NCBI RefSeq assembly: GCF_900099775.1
Contig: NZ_FMTM01000009.1
Location: forward strand, 1 to 64,000
From: Rhizobium mongolense subsp. loessense
Lineage (GTDB): Bacteria > Pseudomonadota > Alphaproteobacteria > Rhizobiales > Rhizobiaceae
DNA: 64,000 nucleotides
Direction: 5' to 3'
In this document: positions 7,813-16,778 of the stretch, piece by piece
How positions within the stretch are numbered: position 1 is the stretch's first letter
How the letters are laid out: each line of letters opens with the position of its first letter
The notes under the pieces: model-generated
The model's input: only the letters and a program-made list of their open reading frames with translations
Databases searched by the model: none
What the model was told of the DNA's origin: nothing
Position numbers and translations under genes: made by a program

Positions 7813-9055
7813 GAGCTCGCATCCGGTCGATGTACCAGGTCGCGAACTTGTCGAGATTCGTTTCGGAAAAGCGCGAGTAGGGGCCTGGCACATAGGCAGG
7901 GTCGAGGACACCCGCGTGAGATCGTGCGACAAGCTCCGCGTCCTGGTCGGTCGTCGCAACCCAAACGTTCGTCAACTTTTCGAGATCGTAGTCGACGCCT
8001 TCGACGGCATCCTTGTGAACAAGCCACTTCGTGCGCACGAGGGTCTTGCCCGCTGAAAGAGGAATGACGATGGCCACCACCGCATGGTCGCCCATGAAGT
8101 GGTTCCAGCTATTGTGTCCCCACAGATGCGTATCGCCCAGGTCCTTTCTCGTCATGGTGCCGAGGAGCTTTGACGAAGCCGCGGTTGCGTCGGGCGTCTG
8201 CGATTCACCGGCGCCCGAAATGATCAGGCGTTGCGTTCTGAAGTTGGTGGCACAGTCGACGAGCTGTTCGACGGCGGCGGAAGGATGGCCGTCGGCCTCC
8301 CAGCTCTTGGTTTTTTCTGCATACAGAGCTTCATGCTGTTCTGCCTGCTCTCGGTCTTCCGGGCTCAGGCTTTCCGGATCGAATCCGAAATCCAGATCGA
8401 CGAAGGAAACGCAGAGCTCCGGATGGTTTGCAGAGCAGTGATAGCATTCGCGATTGTTTTCCATCGTCAGCTTCCAGTTGCCGTGTTCTACGACGTCAGC
8501 CTGAAAAGCCACCTTTGCGTTGCCGATATCGTAGGGCGCGAGCCGTTCCGTCATGACCTCTTCAAGGCGGTCGATGTCGGCCGGTGGATTGTCGGAGAGG
8601 CAGGCGTAAATGAGACCGCCGATCGATTTGAAATTGACTGGCCTCAGGCTCTTGCAGCTCTTGTCGAAATCGCCGCCCATGTGAGGCGCATAGGCGAGCT
8701 TGCCGTCCAGCTCGTAGGTCCACTGATGGTATGGACAGACAAGCTTGGAGACCACGCTCGATCCCGCGTTTAGGATCCGCGAGCCGCGATGACGGCATAC
8801 GTTGTGGACGACGCGGATCTGATTGTCGTCGTCGCGAAGCATGATGAGGCTGCTGTTGCCAATATCGATAACATTGGCGTCTCCCGGTTCTGGTACATCG
8901 CATTCCAGACCGATGCAGATCCAGTGTTTGCGAAAGAACACGTCGACGTCGGCCTCGAAAACATCCTCGCGGCTGTAGAGCCCGGCTGGAAGCGAATGGC
9001 CGTCTGCCCTTGAGCCGAGAAGCGATGAAATCGACGAAGCGAAGGTCTGAAGCAT
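7802..9055 (-). CDS. Rieske non-heme iron oxygenase, betaine demethylase type (GbcA/Stc2-like)
   Basis: The 417-aa alpha subunit has the Rieske motif Cys87-x-His89 and Cys107-x2-His110 (CRHRGS and CPYHQW) and the mononuclear iron segment ENNRECYHCSANHPEL, with His206 and His211. That last segment, plus the late WLVHKDAVEGVDYDL, is characteristic of oxygenases that demethylate quaternary amines such as glycine betaine, proline betaine or carnitine, releasing formaldehyde. It starts an operon with the reductase and the DddP-like gene. Its promoter region is shared with a divergent GntR regulator. Which betaine is used cannot be settled from sequence alone. Confidence 0.85.
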   Translation of the reverse strand: MLQTFASSISSLLGSRADGHSLPAGLYSREDVFEADVDVFFRKHWICIGLECDVPEPGDANVIDIGNSSLIMLRDDDNQIRVVHNVCRHRGSRILNAGSSVVSKLVCPYHQWTYELDGKLAYAPHMGGDFDKSCKSLRPVNFKSIGGLIYACLSDNPPADIDRLEEVMTERLAPYDIGNAKVAFQADVVEHGNWKLTMENNRECYHCSANHPELCVSFVDLDFGFDPESLSPEDREQAEQHEALYAEKTKSWEADGHPSAAVEQLVDCATNFRTQRLIISGAGESQTPDATAASSKLLGTMTRKDLGDTHLWGHNSWNHFMGDHAVVAIVIPLSAGKTLVRTKWLVHKDAVEGVDYDLEKLTNVWVATTDQDAELVARSHAGVLDPAYVPGPYSRFSETNLDKFATWYIDRMRAHGY

Positions 9056-9131
9056 AATTCTACCTCATGGTTGGATGGGCCATCATCCGCTTCATCTTTG
9101 CATGGTTCAACGGCACAAATCGGCCGTCATC

Positions 9132-9149
9132 ACATAATCAGATGTAATG
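9132..9149. promoter_or_regulatory. 18-bp element shared with the LysR promoter (copy 1)
   Basis: ACATAATCAGATGTAATG lies about 77 bp upstream of the Rieske oxygenase start. The same sequence with one change (A to G) recurs at 19634-19651, at the 5' end of the LysR gene. The core ACAT-N6-ATGT is an inverted repeat. It is a candidate binding site for that LysR protein. Confidence 0.5.
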
Positions 9150-9231
9150 GCAATGCCGAAGCCTCGGCATAAAAGCTGCCTGGGCAGCATGCCGCCGAGG
9201 GCTGCAAATTGTATTTTCTACCAATATCTAA

Positions 9232-9250
9232 TGTGTACACAAAGTACACA
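9232..9250. promoter_or_regulatory. Candidate GntR/FadR-family operator
   Basis: TGTGTAC-ACAAA-GTACACA is an inverted repeat with 7-bp arms; its left half TGTGTACACA is also a perfect 10-bp palindrome. It lies in the divergent region between the Rieske operon and the GntR-led operon, about 70 bp before the GntR start. FCD-type regulators bind palindromes with GT/AC arms, so it probably serves the adjacent regulator. Confidence 0.6.
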
Positions 9251-9318
9251 ATATTTGACTCGCGCGCCAAGCCATGCGATCGTGGGCTGTCAGATGAAAA
9301 AAGAGGGCTGAGATAACC

Positions 9319-10035
9319 ATGGCGAAGAGCGTCAAGAGCAATCTCTACGATGACCTGAAACGTCAGATCCTGACGATGGAGCTGGACCCCGACGCCGACC
9401 TGGACGAGGCCAGTCTCAGCGAGCGCTACGGCCTGTCGCGAACGCCGGTTCGCGATATTTTCCGCCGCCTGGCGGGCGAGGGCTACGTCGACATTCGCGA
9501 GAACAGGGGGGCGCGGGTCATCCCGATGAACCACGCGACTCTGCGGAACTTCTTTCTTGTTGCGCCGATGATCTACGCGGCGATTGGCCGCCTTGCAGTG
9601 CAGAACTTCAAGCCTTCGCAACTCTCCGACTTGAAGCAGACCCAGGAGCGCTTCCGCGCCGCCAGCGAGAACATGGACGCGCTTGCGATGGTGCTCGAGA
9701 ACAACCGCTTCCACGAGATCTTCGGGGAGATGTCGGCCAACGTCTACCTGCAACCCAGCCTGGGCCGGCTCCTCATCGACCACGCACGCATCGGTCACAC
9801 CTTCTTCCGACCCAGGAACGCGGACATGAAGCGGCGGCTGCAGTTGGCTGTCGAGCACCACGACAGCTTCATCGAGGCGCTTAGCATTCATGACGAAGAC
9901 GCTGTGGTCGATCTTGTCTTCGAGCACTGGGAGTTGTCCCGCGAAAACATGGAAATGTTCATCGCGCCGCACGGCCTTAAGGCGGACGCCCTGATCGGTG
10001 CTCCAACCACGCAATCATTGGAGAAGTCATCGTGA
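9319..10035 (+). CDS. GntR-family (FCD domain) transcriptional regulator
   Basis: The 238-aa protein has an N-terminal winged helix (about 5-70, with LSERYGLSRTPVRDIFRRLAGEGYVDIRENRGARV) and an FCD ligand domain (about 80-215) containing the metal-binding type pattern NNRFHEIF. It leads a tightly packed operon, as its TGA overlaps the GTG of the DapA-family gene. It faces the Rieske operon across a region with a good palindromic operator. It probably represses both directions until a pathway intermediate binds. Confidence 0.88.
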   Translation: MAKSVKSNLYDDLKRQILTMELDPDADLDEASLSERYGLSRTPVRDIFRRLAGEGYVDIRENRGARVIPMNHATLRNFFLVAPMIYAAIGRLAVQNFKPSQLSDLKQTQERFRAASENMDALAMVLENNRFHEIFGEMSANVYLQPSLGRLLIDHARIGHTFFRPRNADMKRRLQLAVEHHDSFIEALSIHDEDAVVDLVFEHWELSRENMEMFIAPHGLKADALIGAPTTQSLEKSS

Positions 10036-10943
10036 AGTTTGAGGGGATCTATACGCCGGTGGTGACGCCGCTCGACCGGGATGGGCAGATAGACCGCATG
10101 GCGTTTTGCGCCGTCATCGAACGGCTCATCGATGCGGGCGTGCATGGCATCATCGTCGGCGGCTCGACGGGCGAGTACTATGCCCACAGCAGCCAGGAGC
10201 GCTTCGAACTTGCCGCCTATGCCAAGGACGTCATCGGCACCCGGCTGCCGCTCGTCATTGGAACGGGCGCAACGAGAACCGAAGACTCGGTCGAGTACGC
10301 GAAGGCGGCAAAAGAAATCGGCGCGGACGCGATCCTCGTGTCCTCGCCGCCCTACGCATTGCCGACGGAACGGGAAAATGCGGTCCACGCGCTCACGGTG
10401 GACCGCGCGGCCAACCTGCCGATCATGCTCTACAATTATCCGGCCCGCATGGGGGTGATGATGGGCGAGGAGTATTTTTCCCGGGTCGGTAAATCCAAAA
10501 ATGTGGTCGCCATCAAGGAAAGTTCCGGCGACATGGGCAATCTTCATCGTCTGGCACGCAAGTATCCGCATATCGCGCTCTCTTGCGGCTGGGACGACCA
10601 GGCTCTCGAATTTTTCGCATGGGGCGCAAAGAGCTGGGTATGCGCCGGCTCCAACTTCCTTCCACGCGAGCACGTCGCACTTTACGAAGCCTGTGTGCTG
10701 GAAAAGAACTTCGACAAGGGTCGCGCGATCATGACCGCGATGCTGCCGCTTATGGATTTCCTGGAATGCGGGAAGTTCGTCCAGTCGATCAAGCATGGAT
10801 GCGAGTTGATCGGCCTGAGCGCCGGGCCGGTCCGCGCACCGCTGCGTCCGCTGAATTCCGAAGAAAAGCGAACCCTTCAGACCGTCGTCGCCACGCTGAA
10901 GCGGACGGTTGCCCAGATCACGTCGGGAGCAAATCATGCATGA
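10032..10943 (+). CDS. Dihydrodipicolinate synthase (DapA) family lyase/deaminase
   Basis: The 303-aa TIM-barrel protein has GGSTGE (43-48), YNYP with Tyr136, and the Schiff-base lysine at 162 in VVAIKESSG. The family also includes catabolic enzymes such as pyrroline-4-hydroxy-2-carboxylate deaminase of hydroxyproline degradation (HypD/LhpC) and keto-deoxy-sugar acid dehydratases or aldolases. It starts with GTG in a 4-bp overlap with the regulator. Its place between a GntR gene and an aldehyde dehydrogenase plus FAD oxidoreductase fits a catabolic role, not lysine biosynthesis. Confidence 0.85.
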   Translation: MKFEGIYTPVVTPLDRDGQIDRMAFCAVIERLIDAGVHGIIVGGSTGEYYAHSSQERFELAAYAKDVIGTRLPLVIGTGATRTEDSVEYAKAAKEIGADAILVSSPPYALPTERENAVHALTVDRAANLPIMLYNYPARMGVMMGEEYFSRVGKSKNVVAIKESSGDMGNLHRLARKYPHIALSCGWDDQALEFFAWGAKSWVCAGSNFLPREHVALYEACVLEKNFDKGRAIMTAMLPLMDFLECGKFVQSIKHGCELIGLSAGPVRAPLRPLNSEEKRTLQTVVATLKRTVAQITSGANHA

Positions 10944-12453
10944 ACCCTTGACCGCTGCCGAATACAAAGCGATCGCCGCAGGCCTTCAGTTCCCGACGAA
11001 TGCATTCATTGACGGCGCCTTCCGTCCGGCGCATTCCGGCCGGACTTTCACCTCTACGAACCCTGCCACGGGCGACTTTCTTGCCGAAATCGCCGCGTGC
11101 GACGCCACTGATGTCGATGATGCCGTGATAAAGGCCAAGCAAGCCTTCGACGACGGCCGCTGGCGGTTGTGTTCGCCTGGCGAGCGCAAGGCCGTGCTCC
11201 TCAAGCTTGCCAAGCTGCTCGAGCGCAATCGTCACGAACTCGCTGTCATGGAAAGCCTGGACAGTGGCAAGCCGATCCGCGAATGCCAGACGGTCGACGT
11301 TCCCGATACCATTCATACCATTCGCTGGCATGCCGAACTGATCGACAAGCTTTACGACAACACCGCACCTGTCGTGGCAAGCGCGCTGACAATGATCGTC
11401 CGCGAACCTGTCGGCGTCGTCGGATGCGTACTTCCGTGGAACTTCCCGCTCTTGATGCTGGCCTGGAAGATCGGTCCGGCCCTTGCAGCCGGCTGCTCGG
11501 TGATCGTGAAGCCCGCGCAGGAAACGACGCTCACCACACTGCGTGTCGCCGAACTTGCCCATGAAGCAGGCATCCCTGCGGGCGTCTTCAACGTCGTGAC
11601 CGGCGGCGGCAAGGAGGTCGGCGAACCGATCGGCATGCACATGGATGTCGACATGGTGGCATTTACCGGATCGACGCCTACCGGCCGCCGCTTCCTGCGC
11701 TATGCCGCCGACTCCAATCTCAAGCGTGTCGTGCTCGAATGCGGCGGCAAGAACCCCGCGGTCGTTCTCGATGACGCCGAAGACCTCGACCTTGTGGCCG
11801 AGCAGGTGGTCAACGGCGCCTTCTGGAACATGGGTGAAAACTGCTCGGCCACATCGCGGCTTATCGTCCATGCCAGGGTCAAGGACGAGCTGCTGCACCG
11901 CATCGGAGCCTACATGCGCGAATGGAAGACGGGCGACCCGCTCGATCCCGAAAACCGCATCGGCGCGCTCGTCAGCAAGAGCCATTTTGAGAAGGTGAAA
12001 TCCTTTCTCGACGACGCCAAGAAGGAGAAGCTGTCAGTCGCCCACGGCGGCGACACGCATGGCGGCATCTTCATCGAGCCGACGGTGGTCGAGGGTGTTA
12101 CGCCTTCCAGCCGTCTGTTCCAGGAAGAGATCTTCGGGCCGGTCCTCTCGGTCACGACCTTCAATACGCTCAGCGAAGCCATCGCTCTTGCCAATGACAC
12201 CAACTACGGCCTTACGGCGTCCGTCTATACCGCAAGCCTGAGAAACGCCATCAAGCTTTCGCGGGAAATCCGTGCCGGGGTCGTCACCGTCAACTGCTTT
12301 GGCGAAGGGGACGCGACCACGCCGTTCGGCGGTTACAAGGAGTCGGGATTCGGCGGCCGCGACAAGTCGGTCTTTGCCCACGACAACTATTGCGAACTCA
12401 AGACGATCTGGATCGACGTCTCGGACCGATCTGTCGACGAGACGATCCGATGA
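10936..12453 (+). CDS. NAD(P)-dependent aldehyde dehydrogenase (PuuC-like)
   Basis: The 505-aa enzyme begins at ATG 10936 (GGGAGC upstream) and overlaps the preceding gene by 8 bp. Catalytic residues are in place: Asn169 (PWNF), Glu268 (VLECGGKNP) and Cys303 (NMGENCSA). The whole resembles gamma-glutamyl-aminobutyraldehyde dehydrogenases. In this context it could oxidise 2-oxoglutarate semialdehyde or an aldehyde made by the downstream FAD enzyme. The substrate is not determinable from sequence. Confidence 0.88.
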   Translation: MHEPLTAAEYKAIAAGLQFPTNAFIDGAFRPAHSGRTFTSTNPATGDFLAEIAACDATDVDDAVIKAKQAFDDGRWRLCSPGERKAVLLKLAKLLERNRHELAVMESLDSGKPIRECQTVDVPDTIHTIRWHAELIDKLYDNTAPVVASALTMIVREPVGVVGCVLPWNFPLLMLAWKIGPALAAGCSVIVKPAQETTLTTLRVAELAHEAGIPAGVFNVVTGGGKEVGEPIGMHMDVDMVAFTGSTPTGRRFLRYAADSNLKRVVLECGGKNPAVVLDDAEDLDLVAEQVVNGAFWNMGENCSATSRLIVHARVKDELLHRIGAYMREWKTGDPLDPENRIGALVSKSHFEKVKSFLDDAKKEKLSVAHGGDTHGGIFIEPTVVEGVTPSSRLFQEEIFGPVLSVTTFNTLSEAIALANDTNYGLTASVYTASLRNAIKLSREIRAGVVTVNCFGEGDATTPFGGYKESGFGGRDKSVFAHDNYCELKTIWIDVSDRSVDETIR

Positions 12454-13796
12454 CCCGGCATGTGATCAAGCGTCTGCCGATCGACACCGGCACTTCGGGA
12501 TGGGAGGCGATCAGCGAACGCGCCTTTCCCGCAACGGCGCTTGATCGAGACGCTACGGCTGACTGGCTTATCATCGGCGCGGGATTTGCCGGCCTGTCGG
12601 CGGCGCGGCGCCTCTCGCAATTGCGCCCCCAAGACAAGATTATCGTCCTGGAGGCGCGTGAACTTGCGAAGGGACCAGCCGGGAGGAACTCCGGCTTCAT
12701 GATCGACGTGCCCCACAACTTGTCGGCAGGCGAGTACTCGGTGGCAGACGAGCAGGCAACCAGAAACGAGATCAGGCAGAACCGTTTGGCGATTGCTTTT
12801 GCGGCAAATGTCGCGGCCGAATACGACCTGTCCAGGGAAACGTTCGATCCGTCAGGCAAGGTCAATGCCGCGGCCTCGGAGCGCGGGCTCGGCCTCAACG
12901 ACAATTACCGCAAATCTCTTGAGAAGATCGGCGAAGAGCATCGCGTTCTCGATGCCGACCAGATGCGGGAAATGACGGGCTCGCGCTATTATCGTGGAGG
13001 GCTTTACACCCCAGGGGCGGTGATGATCCAGCCCGCCGATTATATCCGTGGGCTGGCGCGCGGGCTTCGATCGAAGGCCACCATCTACGAACATTCGCCG
13101 GTGCTGGAGCTTACACGCGAAGGAAAGTCTTGGAAGGCGATTTCCAACCGCGGATCCGTCTCGGCGCCGAAGGTCATTTTAGGGGTGAACGGCCACGTCG
13201 AAAGCTTCGGCCACTTCCGTGGACGGCTGATGCATATCTTTACCTACGCGTCGATGACCGCCGCGTTCTCCCAGAACGAGTTCGCAGGCGACGTTACCGG
13301 CGCCGATCGATGGGCGCTGCTGCCGGCAGATCCCATGGGGGCGACCGTGCGCAAGATCACCACCAATGGCCGTTCGAGGATCGTCATCAGGACGAGGTTC
13401 ACATACGACCCAGGTCTCAAGGTGTCGGAGAGGCGGGTTGCCGGCGTGGCTGCCGAGCAGCGCCGGTCGTTCGATGCCCGGTTCCCCACCCTGGAAAGCC
13501 TGCCGATGGAATATAGCTGGGCCGGTGCGCTGTGCCTCAGCCGGAACCATGTGCCGGCATTCGGCGAGGTGGAAGAGGGCCTTTTTTCGGCGTGTTGCGA
13601 GAATGGTCTCGGCACTGTCAAGAGCACGCTTGCGGGCATGATGGCGGCCGATCTGGCGGCTGGCGCAGTGAGCCCCGAACTCGACAAATACAAGAATCAA
13701 CCGGAACCGAGCAGACTGCCTCCCGAGCCCGTCGCGTGGCTGGGCGTCAATTCGGTCATCCGCTTTCAGGAATTGCGTGCAGGCCGCGAGGGATGA
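12450..13796 (+). CDS. FAD-dependent amino-acid/amine oxidoreductase (DAO family)
   Basis: The ATG overlaps the previous stop as ATGA. The 448-aa protein has GAGFAGLS (43-50) for the FAD Rossmann fold and KGPAGRNSGF near 73-82. The latter is typical of the PuuB/DadA-like branch that oxidises secondary or primary amines. It probably demethylates or dehydrogenates the product of the Rieske oxygenase, for example an N-methyl amino acid, and hands an imine or aldehyde to the neighbouring DapA-family and aldehyde dehydrogenase enzymes. No membrane segment or signal peptide is seen. Confidence 0.82.
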   Translation: MTRHVIKRLPIDTGTSGWEAISERAFPATALDRDATADWLIIGAGFAGLSAARRLSQLRPQDKIIVLEARELAKGPAGRNSGFMIDVPHNLSAGEYSVADEQATRNEIRQNRLAIAFAANVAAEYDLSRETFDPSGKVNAAASERGLGLNDNYRKSLEKIGEEHRVLDADQMREMTGSRYYRGGLYTPGAVMIQPADYIRGLARGLRSKATIYEHSPVLELTREGKSWKAISNRGSVSAPKVILGVNGHVESFGHFRGRLMHIFTYASMTAAFSQNEFAGDVTGADRWALLPADPMGATVRKITTNGRSRIVIRTRFTYDPGLKVSERRVAGVAAEQRRSFDARFPTLESLPMEYSWAGALCLSRNHVPAFGEVEEGLFSACCENGLGTVKSTLAGMMAADLAAGAVSPELDKYKNQPEPSRLPPEPVAWLGVNSVIRFQELRAGREG

Positions 13797-13875
13797 TCCG
13801 TCGCCGCGCAATATGAAGACTGCGCCGCCCGCAGGACTTCAATGAGAATGGGAACGAGAACTAGGAGTAAGAACA

Positions 13876-14727
13876 ATGAAGGCTTTGTGGAAGGCGCTCT
13901 GCGCCGCTGCGATGATCGGAATGAGCATGCTTCCAGCGCATGCGGAAGAAAAGACGATCAACATGGGCACTCTGTCGTGGGAAGACCTGACGCCCATCAC
14001 CGGAATAACAAAGAAGGTTCTTGAGGACGCCGGCTACACCGTGAAGGTGACCGACTTCTCCGAATGGGGCATTGCCTATGCCGCTCTTGCCAAGGGCGAC
14101 ATCCAGGTGCTCGCCTCTCAGACGGACTACGTCGCCCAGGACTACTGGGACAAGAACAAGAACCGTCTGGAAAAGATTTCGCCCGTCTCGCACGGTCTCT
14201 ACCAGGGCGTTGCCGTTCCCAAATATGTCCCGATCGATTCGCTCGAGCAGCTCAACGAAAACGCCGACAAGTTCGGCGGCAAGATCATCGGGATCGAACC
14301 GGGCTCCGGCCTCATGCGCGACACGTCGAACGCGGTCAAGGACTACGATATCAAGCTGCAGCTTGTCGAAGGCAGCACGGCGGCGATGACGGCGGCGCTG
14401 AAATCCGCCTACGACCGCAAGGAATGGGTCGCGGTGACGATTTGGGAACCGTCGTGGATGGTCCAGAAGTATGAGGTGAAGTACCTGAAGGACCCCAAGG
14501 GCGTCTTCCCGCCGCCGCAGAGCTATTACTGGATCGGTCAGAAGGGCTTTTCGGAAGAGAACCCGCATGCACGTGAAGTGATGGCCAGCGTCTACGTTCC
14601 ACTCGCCGACATCACCACCATTAATGGCGAGGTCAAGGATGGCAAGACGATGGACCAGGCTGTCCAGGACTGGATCGGCGTCCATGCCGATCTGATCAAG
14701 CGCTGGGAAAACATCAAGAAATACTAA
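13876..14727 (+). CDS. Betaine-type ABC transporter substrate-binding protein (ProX/OpuAC-like)
   Basis: The 283-aa precursor has a signal peptide (1-23, ending AHA) and an OpuAC-like fold. It begins TINMGTLSWEDLTPITGITKKVLEDAGY and has SEWGIAYAALAKGDIQVLAS; the ligand-cage aromatics are probably among its Trp/Tyr residues (for example WEPSW). It is periplasmic and would capture a quaternary ammonium or sulfonium compound. It leads the transport genes, 79 bp after the FAD enzyme, preceded by an AGGAG-like site. Confidence 0.85.
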   Translation: MKALWKALCAAAMIGMSMLPAHAEEKTINMGTLSWEDLTPITGITKKVLEDAGYTVKVTDFSEWGIAYAALAKGDIQVLASQTDYVAQDYWDKNKNRLEKISPVSHGLYQGVAVPKYVPIDSLEQLNENADKFGGKIIGIEPGSGLMRDTSNAVKDYDIKLQLVEGSTAAMTAALKSAYDRKEWVAVTIWEPSWMVQKYEVKYLKDPKGVFPPPQSYYWIGQKGFSEENPHAREVMASVYVPLADITTINGEVKDGKTMDQAVQDWIGVHADLIKRWENIKKY

Positions 14728-14814
14728 CCGCGTCGTGGCCGTCCGATCTTGTCGGGCGGCCACCCCGACGCCCAACGAGAAAAGCCAGCGCCAATTGGCT
14801 CAAAGGGGATCGCT

Positions 14815-15906
14815 ATGAAAACCGCAAATGTCGATACCAATGAAGTCCTGATTGACTGCCAATCCCTCTGGAAGGTCTTCGGAGACAAGTCCTCCTCCGC
14901 GATGAAGTCCATCGCCGAGCGCGGTCTCGGCAAAAAACAGGTCCTGAAGGAATTCAACTGTGTCGTCGGCGTATCCGATGCGAGCATCCAGGTGCGGCGC
15001 GGTGAAATCTTCTGCGTCATGGGACTGTCGGGGAGCGGAAAGTCGACGCTCATCCGTCTCCTCAACAAGCTGATCACGCCCAGTGCGGGAAAGGTCCTGG
15101 TGAAGGGACGGGACTTGGCTGCCTTGTCACCTGTTGATCTCAGGCAGATGCGCGCCCGCAATATCGGAATGGTTTTCCAGAGTGTGGCGCTCCTGCCGCA
15201 AAGGACGGTCCTTGAGAACGCGGCCTTCGGCCTTGAGGTGCAGGGAATTGCCAAGCCCGAGCGAAACGCCACGGCGAGTGCGGCTTTGGAGAAGGTTGGC
15301 CTTGCCGACTGGGTGAACCGCTATCCCAGAGAACTTTCCGGCGGCATGCAGCAACGCGTCGGTCTTGCCCGCGCGCTTGCGGCCGACCCCGAAATCATCC
15401 TCATGGACGAGCCGTTCAGCGCGCTCGATCCCCTTATCCGGCGCCAGCTTCAGGATGAGTTCAGACAACTCACCAAAGCCCTGGGCAAGTCCGCGGTCTT
15501 TATCACTCATGATCTGGACGAGGCGATCCGTATCGGCGATCGCATCGCCATCATGAAGGATGGTGTGATCATCCAGACCGGCACGGCCGAGGAGATCATT
15601 CTCAATCCCGCAGATGTTTACGTCGCCGAATTCGTTGCCGGCATATCCCGCCTTCATCTGATCAAGGCACATTCTGTCATGCGCAGTGTCACCGATTTTC
15701 AGCGAAGCGAGCCGAATTCCGACATTTCGTCTCTGGCGCGCACCACGCCCGATGCCGACATCGACGAACTCATCACGTTGACGATGCAGTCGGAGCGCGA
15801 TGCCATCGCCGTCGTAGACAACGATCAGGTCGTCGGCGTCGTCACGCCACGCAGCCTTCTGATGGGCGTCAAGGGTACGTCCACAAACGATCTCGCGGCG
15901 GCATGA
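14815..15906 (+). CDS. Betaine-type ABC transporter ATP-binding protein (ProV-like, CBS domain)
   Basis: Start 14815 follows AAAGGGGATCGCT. The 363-aa protein has Walker A GLSGSGKST (70-78), the signature LSGGMQQRVGLARAL, Walker B IILMDEP, and a C-terminal CBS-like region (about 290-350). That combination defines the glycine betaine/proline betaine ProV/OpuAA branch, in which the CBS part often senses ionic strength. Here only one CBS-like unit is readily seen, which is compatible with a catabolic rather than osmotic importer. Confidence 0.87.
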   Translation: MKTANVDTNEVLIDCQSLWKVFGDKSSSAMKSIAERGLGKKQVLKEFNCVVGVSDASIQVRRGEIFCVMGLSGSGKSTLIRLLNKLITPSAGKVLVKGRDLAALSPVDLRQMRARNIGMVFQSVALLPQRTVLENAAFGLEVQGIAKPERNATASAALEKVGLADWVNRYPRELSGGMQQRVGLARALAADPEIILMDEPFSALDPLIRRQLQDEFRQLTKALGKSAVFITHDLDEAIRIGDRIAIMKDGVIIQTGTAEEIILNPADVYVAEFVAGISRLHLIKAHSVMRSVTDFQRSEPNSDISSLARTTPDADIDELITLTMQSERDAIAVVDNDQVVGVVTPRSLLMGVKGTSTNDLAAA

Positions 15907-16778
15907 CCCCTAACTTGGAGCTCAGTGACATGGACAGTTCAGGCTTCACCGATATTTTTGACGAATGGACGGACTCCGCGCTCGAGTGGGTGAGTGACAA
16001 CGGAGAGTTCCTGTTCGACTACGTTCGATGGGTTCTCGAAGGACTCTACGACGCGATCCTGTGGCTCCTGGAGCTTCCACCCTTCTACGTGGTTGCCCTC
16101 GTCATAGCGCTCGTCGGCTGGCGGCTGGTCAACGCCTGGTTTGCCATATTGAGTGGCGCTGCACTCGGGCTCTGCTTTTCCATGGGCCTTTGGCCGGAGA
16201 CGATGAGCACCTTGGCGCTGGTGCTGACAGCGACCGTACTTGCGTTGGCAATCGGAATTCCGATCGGCATCGCAGCCGGGTTCTTCACCGCCCTGGATCG
16301 CTTCATGGAGCCTGGCCTGGATTTGATCCAGACGCTTCCGCCATACATCTACCTGCTGCCGTCGATCGCGCTGCTCGGCTACGGGCCGGCCACGGCGCTG
16401 ATTGCGACCGTCGTCGTCGCCATGCCTCCTGCGATCCGGTTGACGTCTCTTGGCATCCGAATGACGCCCAGGGAGTTCATCGAGCTCGGCGAGGCAAGCG
16501 GCATCACGCCAGCCAAGATGTTCTTCAAGATCCGCCTTCCGTTTGCGCTTCCCAGCATCATGGCAGGGATCAATCAAAGCCTGATGATGGCATTCGGCAT
16601 GGTCGTCATCGCAGGTATCGTCGGATCCGGCGGGCTCGGAGAAACCATCTACGGTGCAATCCGAACGCTCGATATCGCAACCTCGATCAACGGGGCGATC
16701 GCCATCGTCGTTCTCACCATGGTGCTTGACCGGATAACCCAGAGCACAGCACGCCTCGGTGCGGGGAGGACGTCATGA
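15903..16778 (+). CDS. Betaine-type ABC transporter permease 1 (ProW-like)
   Basis: The 291-aa membrane protein starts with an ATGA overlap. A hydrophilic N-terminus (1-60) precedes several hydrophobic helices. The EAA loop that contacts the ATPase is at about 194-213 (ELGEASGITPAKMFFKIRLP). It resembles ProW. The next gene encodes a second permease of the same family, so the transporter is probably a heterodimer in the membrane. Confidence 0.87.
   Translation: MTPNLELSDMDSSGFTDIFDEWTDSALEWVSDNGEFLFDYVRWVLEGLYDAILWLLELPPFYVVALVIALVGWRLVNAWFAILSGAALGLCFSMGLWPETMSTLALVLTATVLALAIGIPIGIAAGFFTALDRFMEPGLDLIQTLPPYIYLLPSIALLGYGPATALIATVVVAMPPAIRLTSLGIRMTPREFIELGEASGITPAKMFFKIRLPFALPSIMAGINQSLMMAFGMVVIAGIVGSGGLGETIYGAIRTLDIATSINGAIAIVVLTMVLDRITQSTARLGAGRTS

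Noticed and set aside
9130..10014. 294-codon minus-strand open frame over the GntR gene
   Set aside because: Antisense to a clear GntR/FCD gene.
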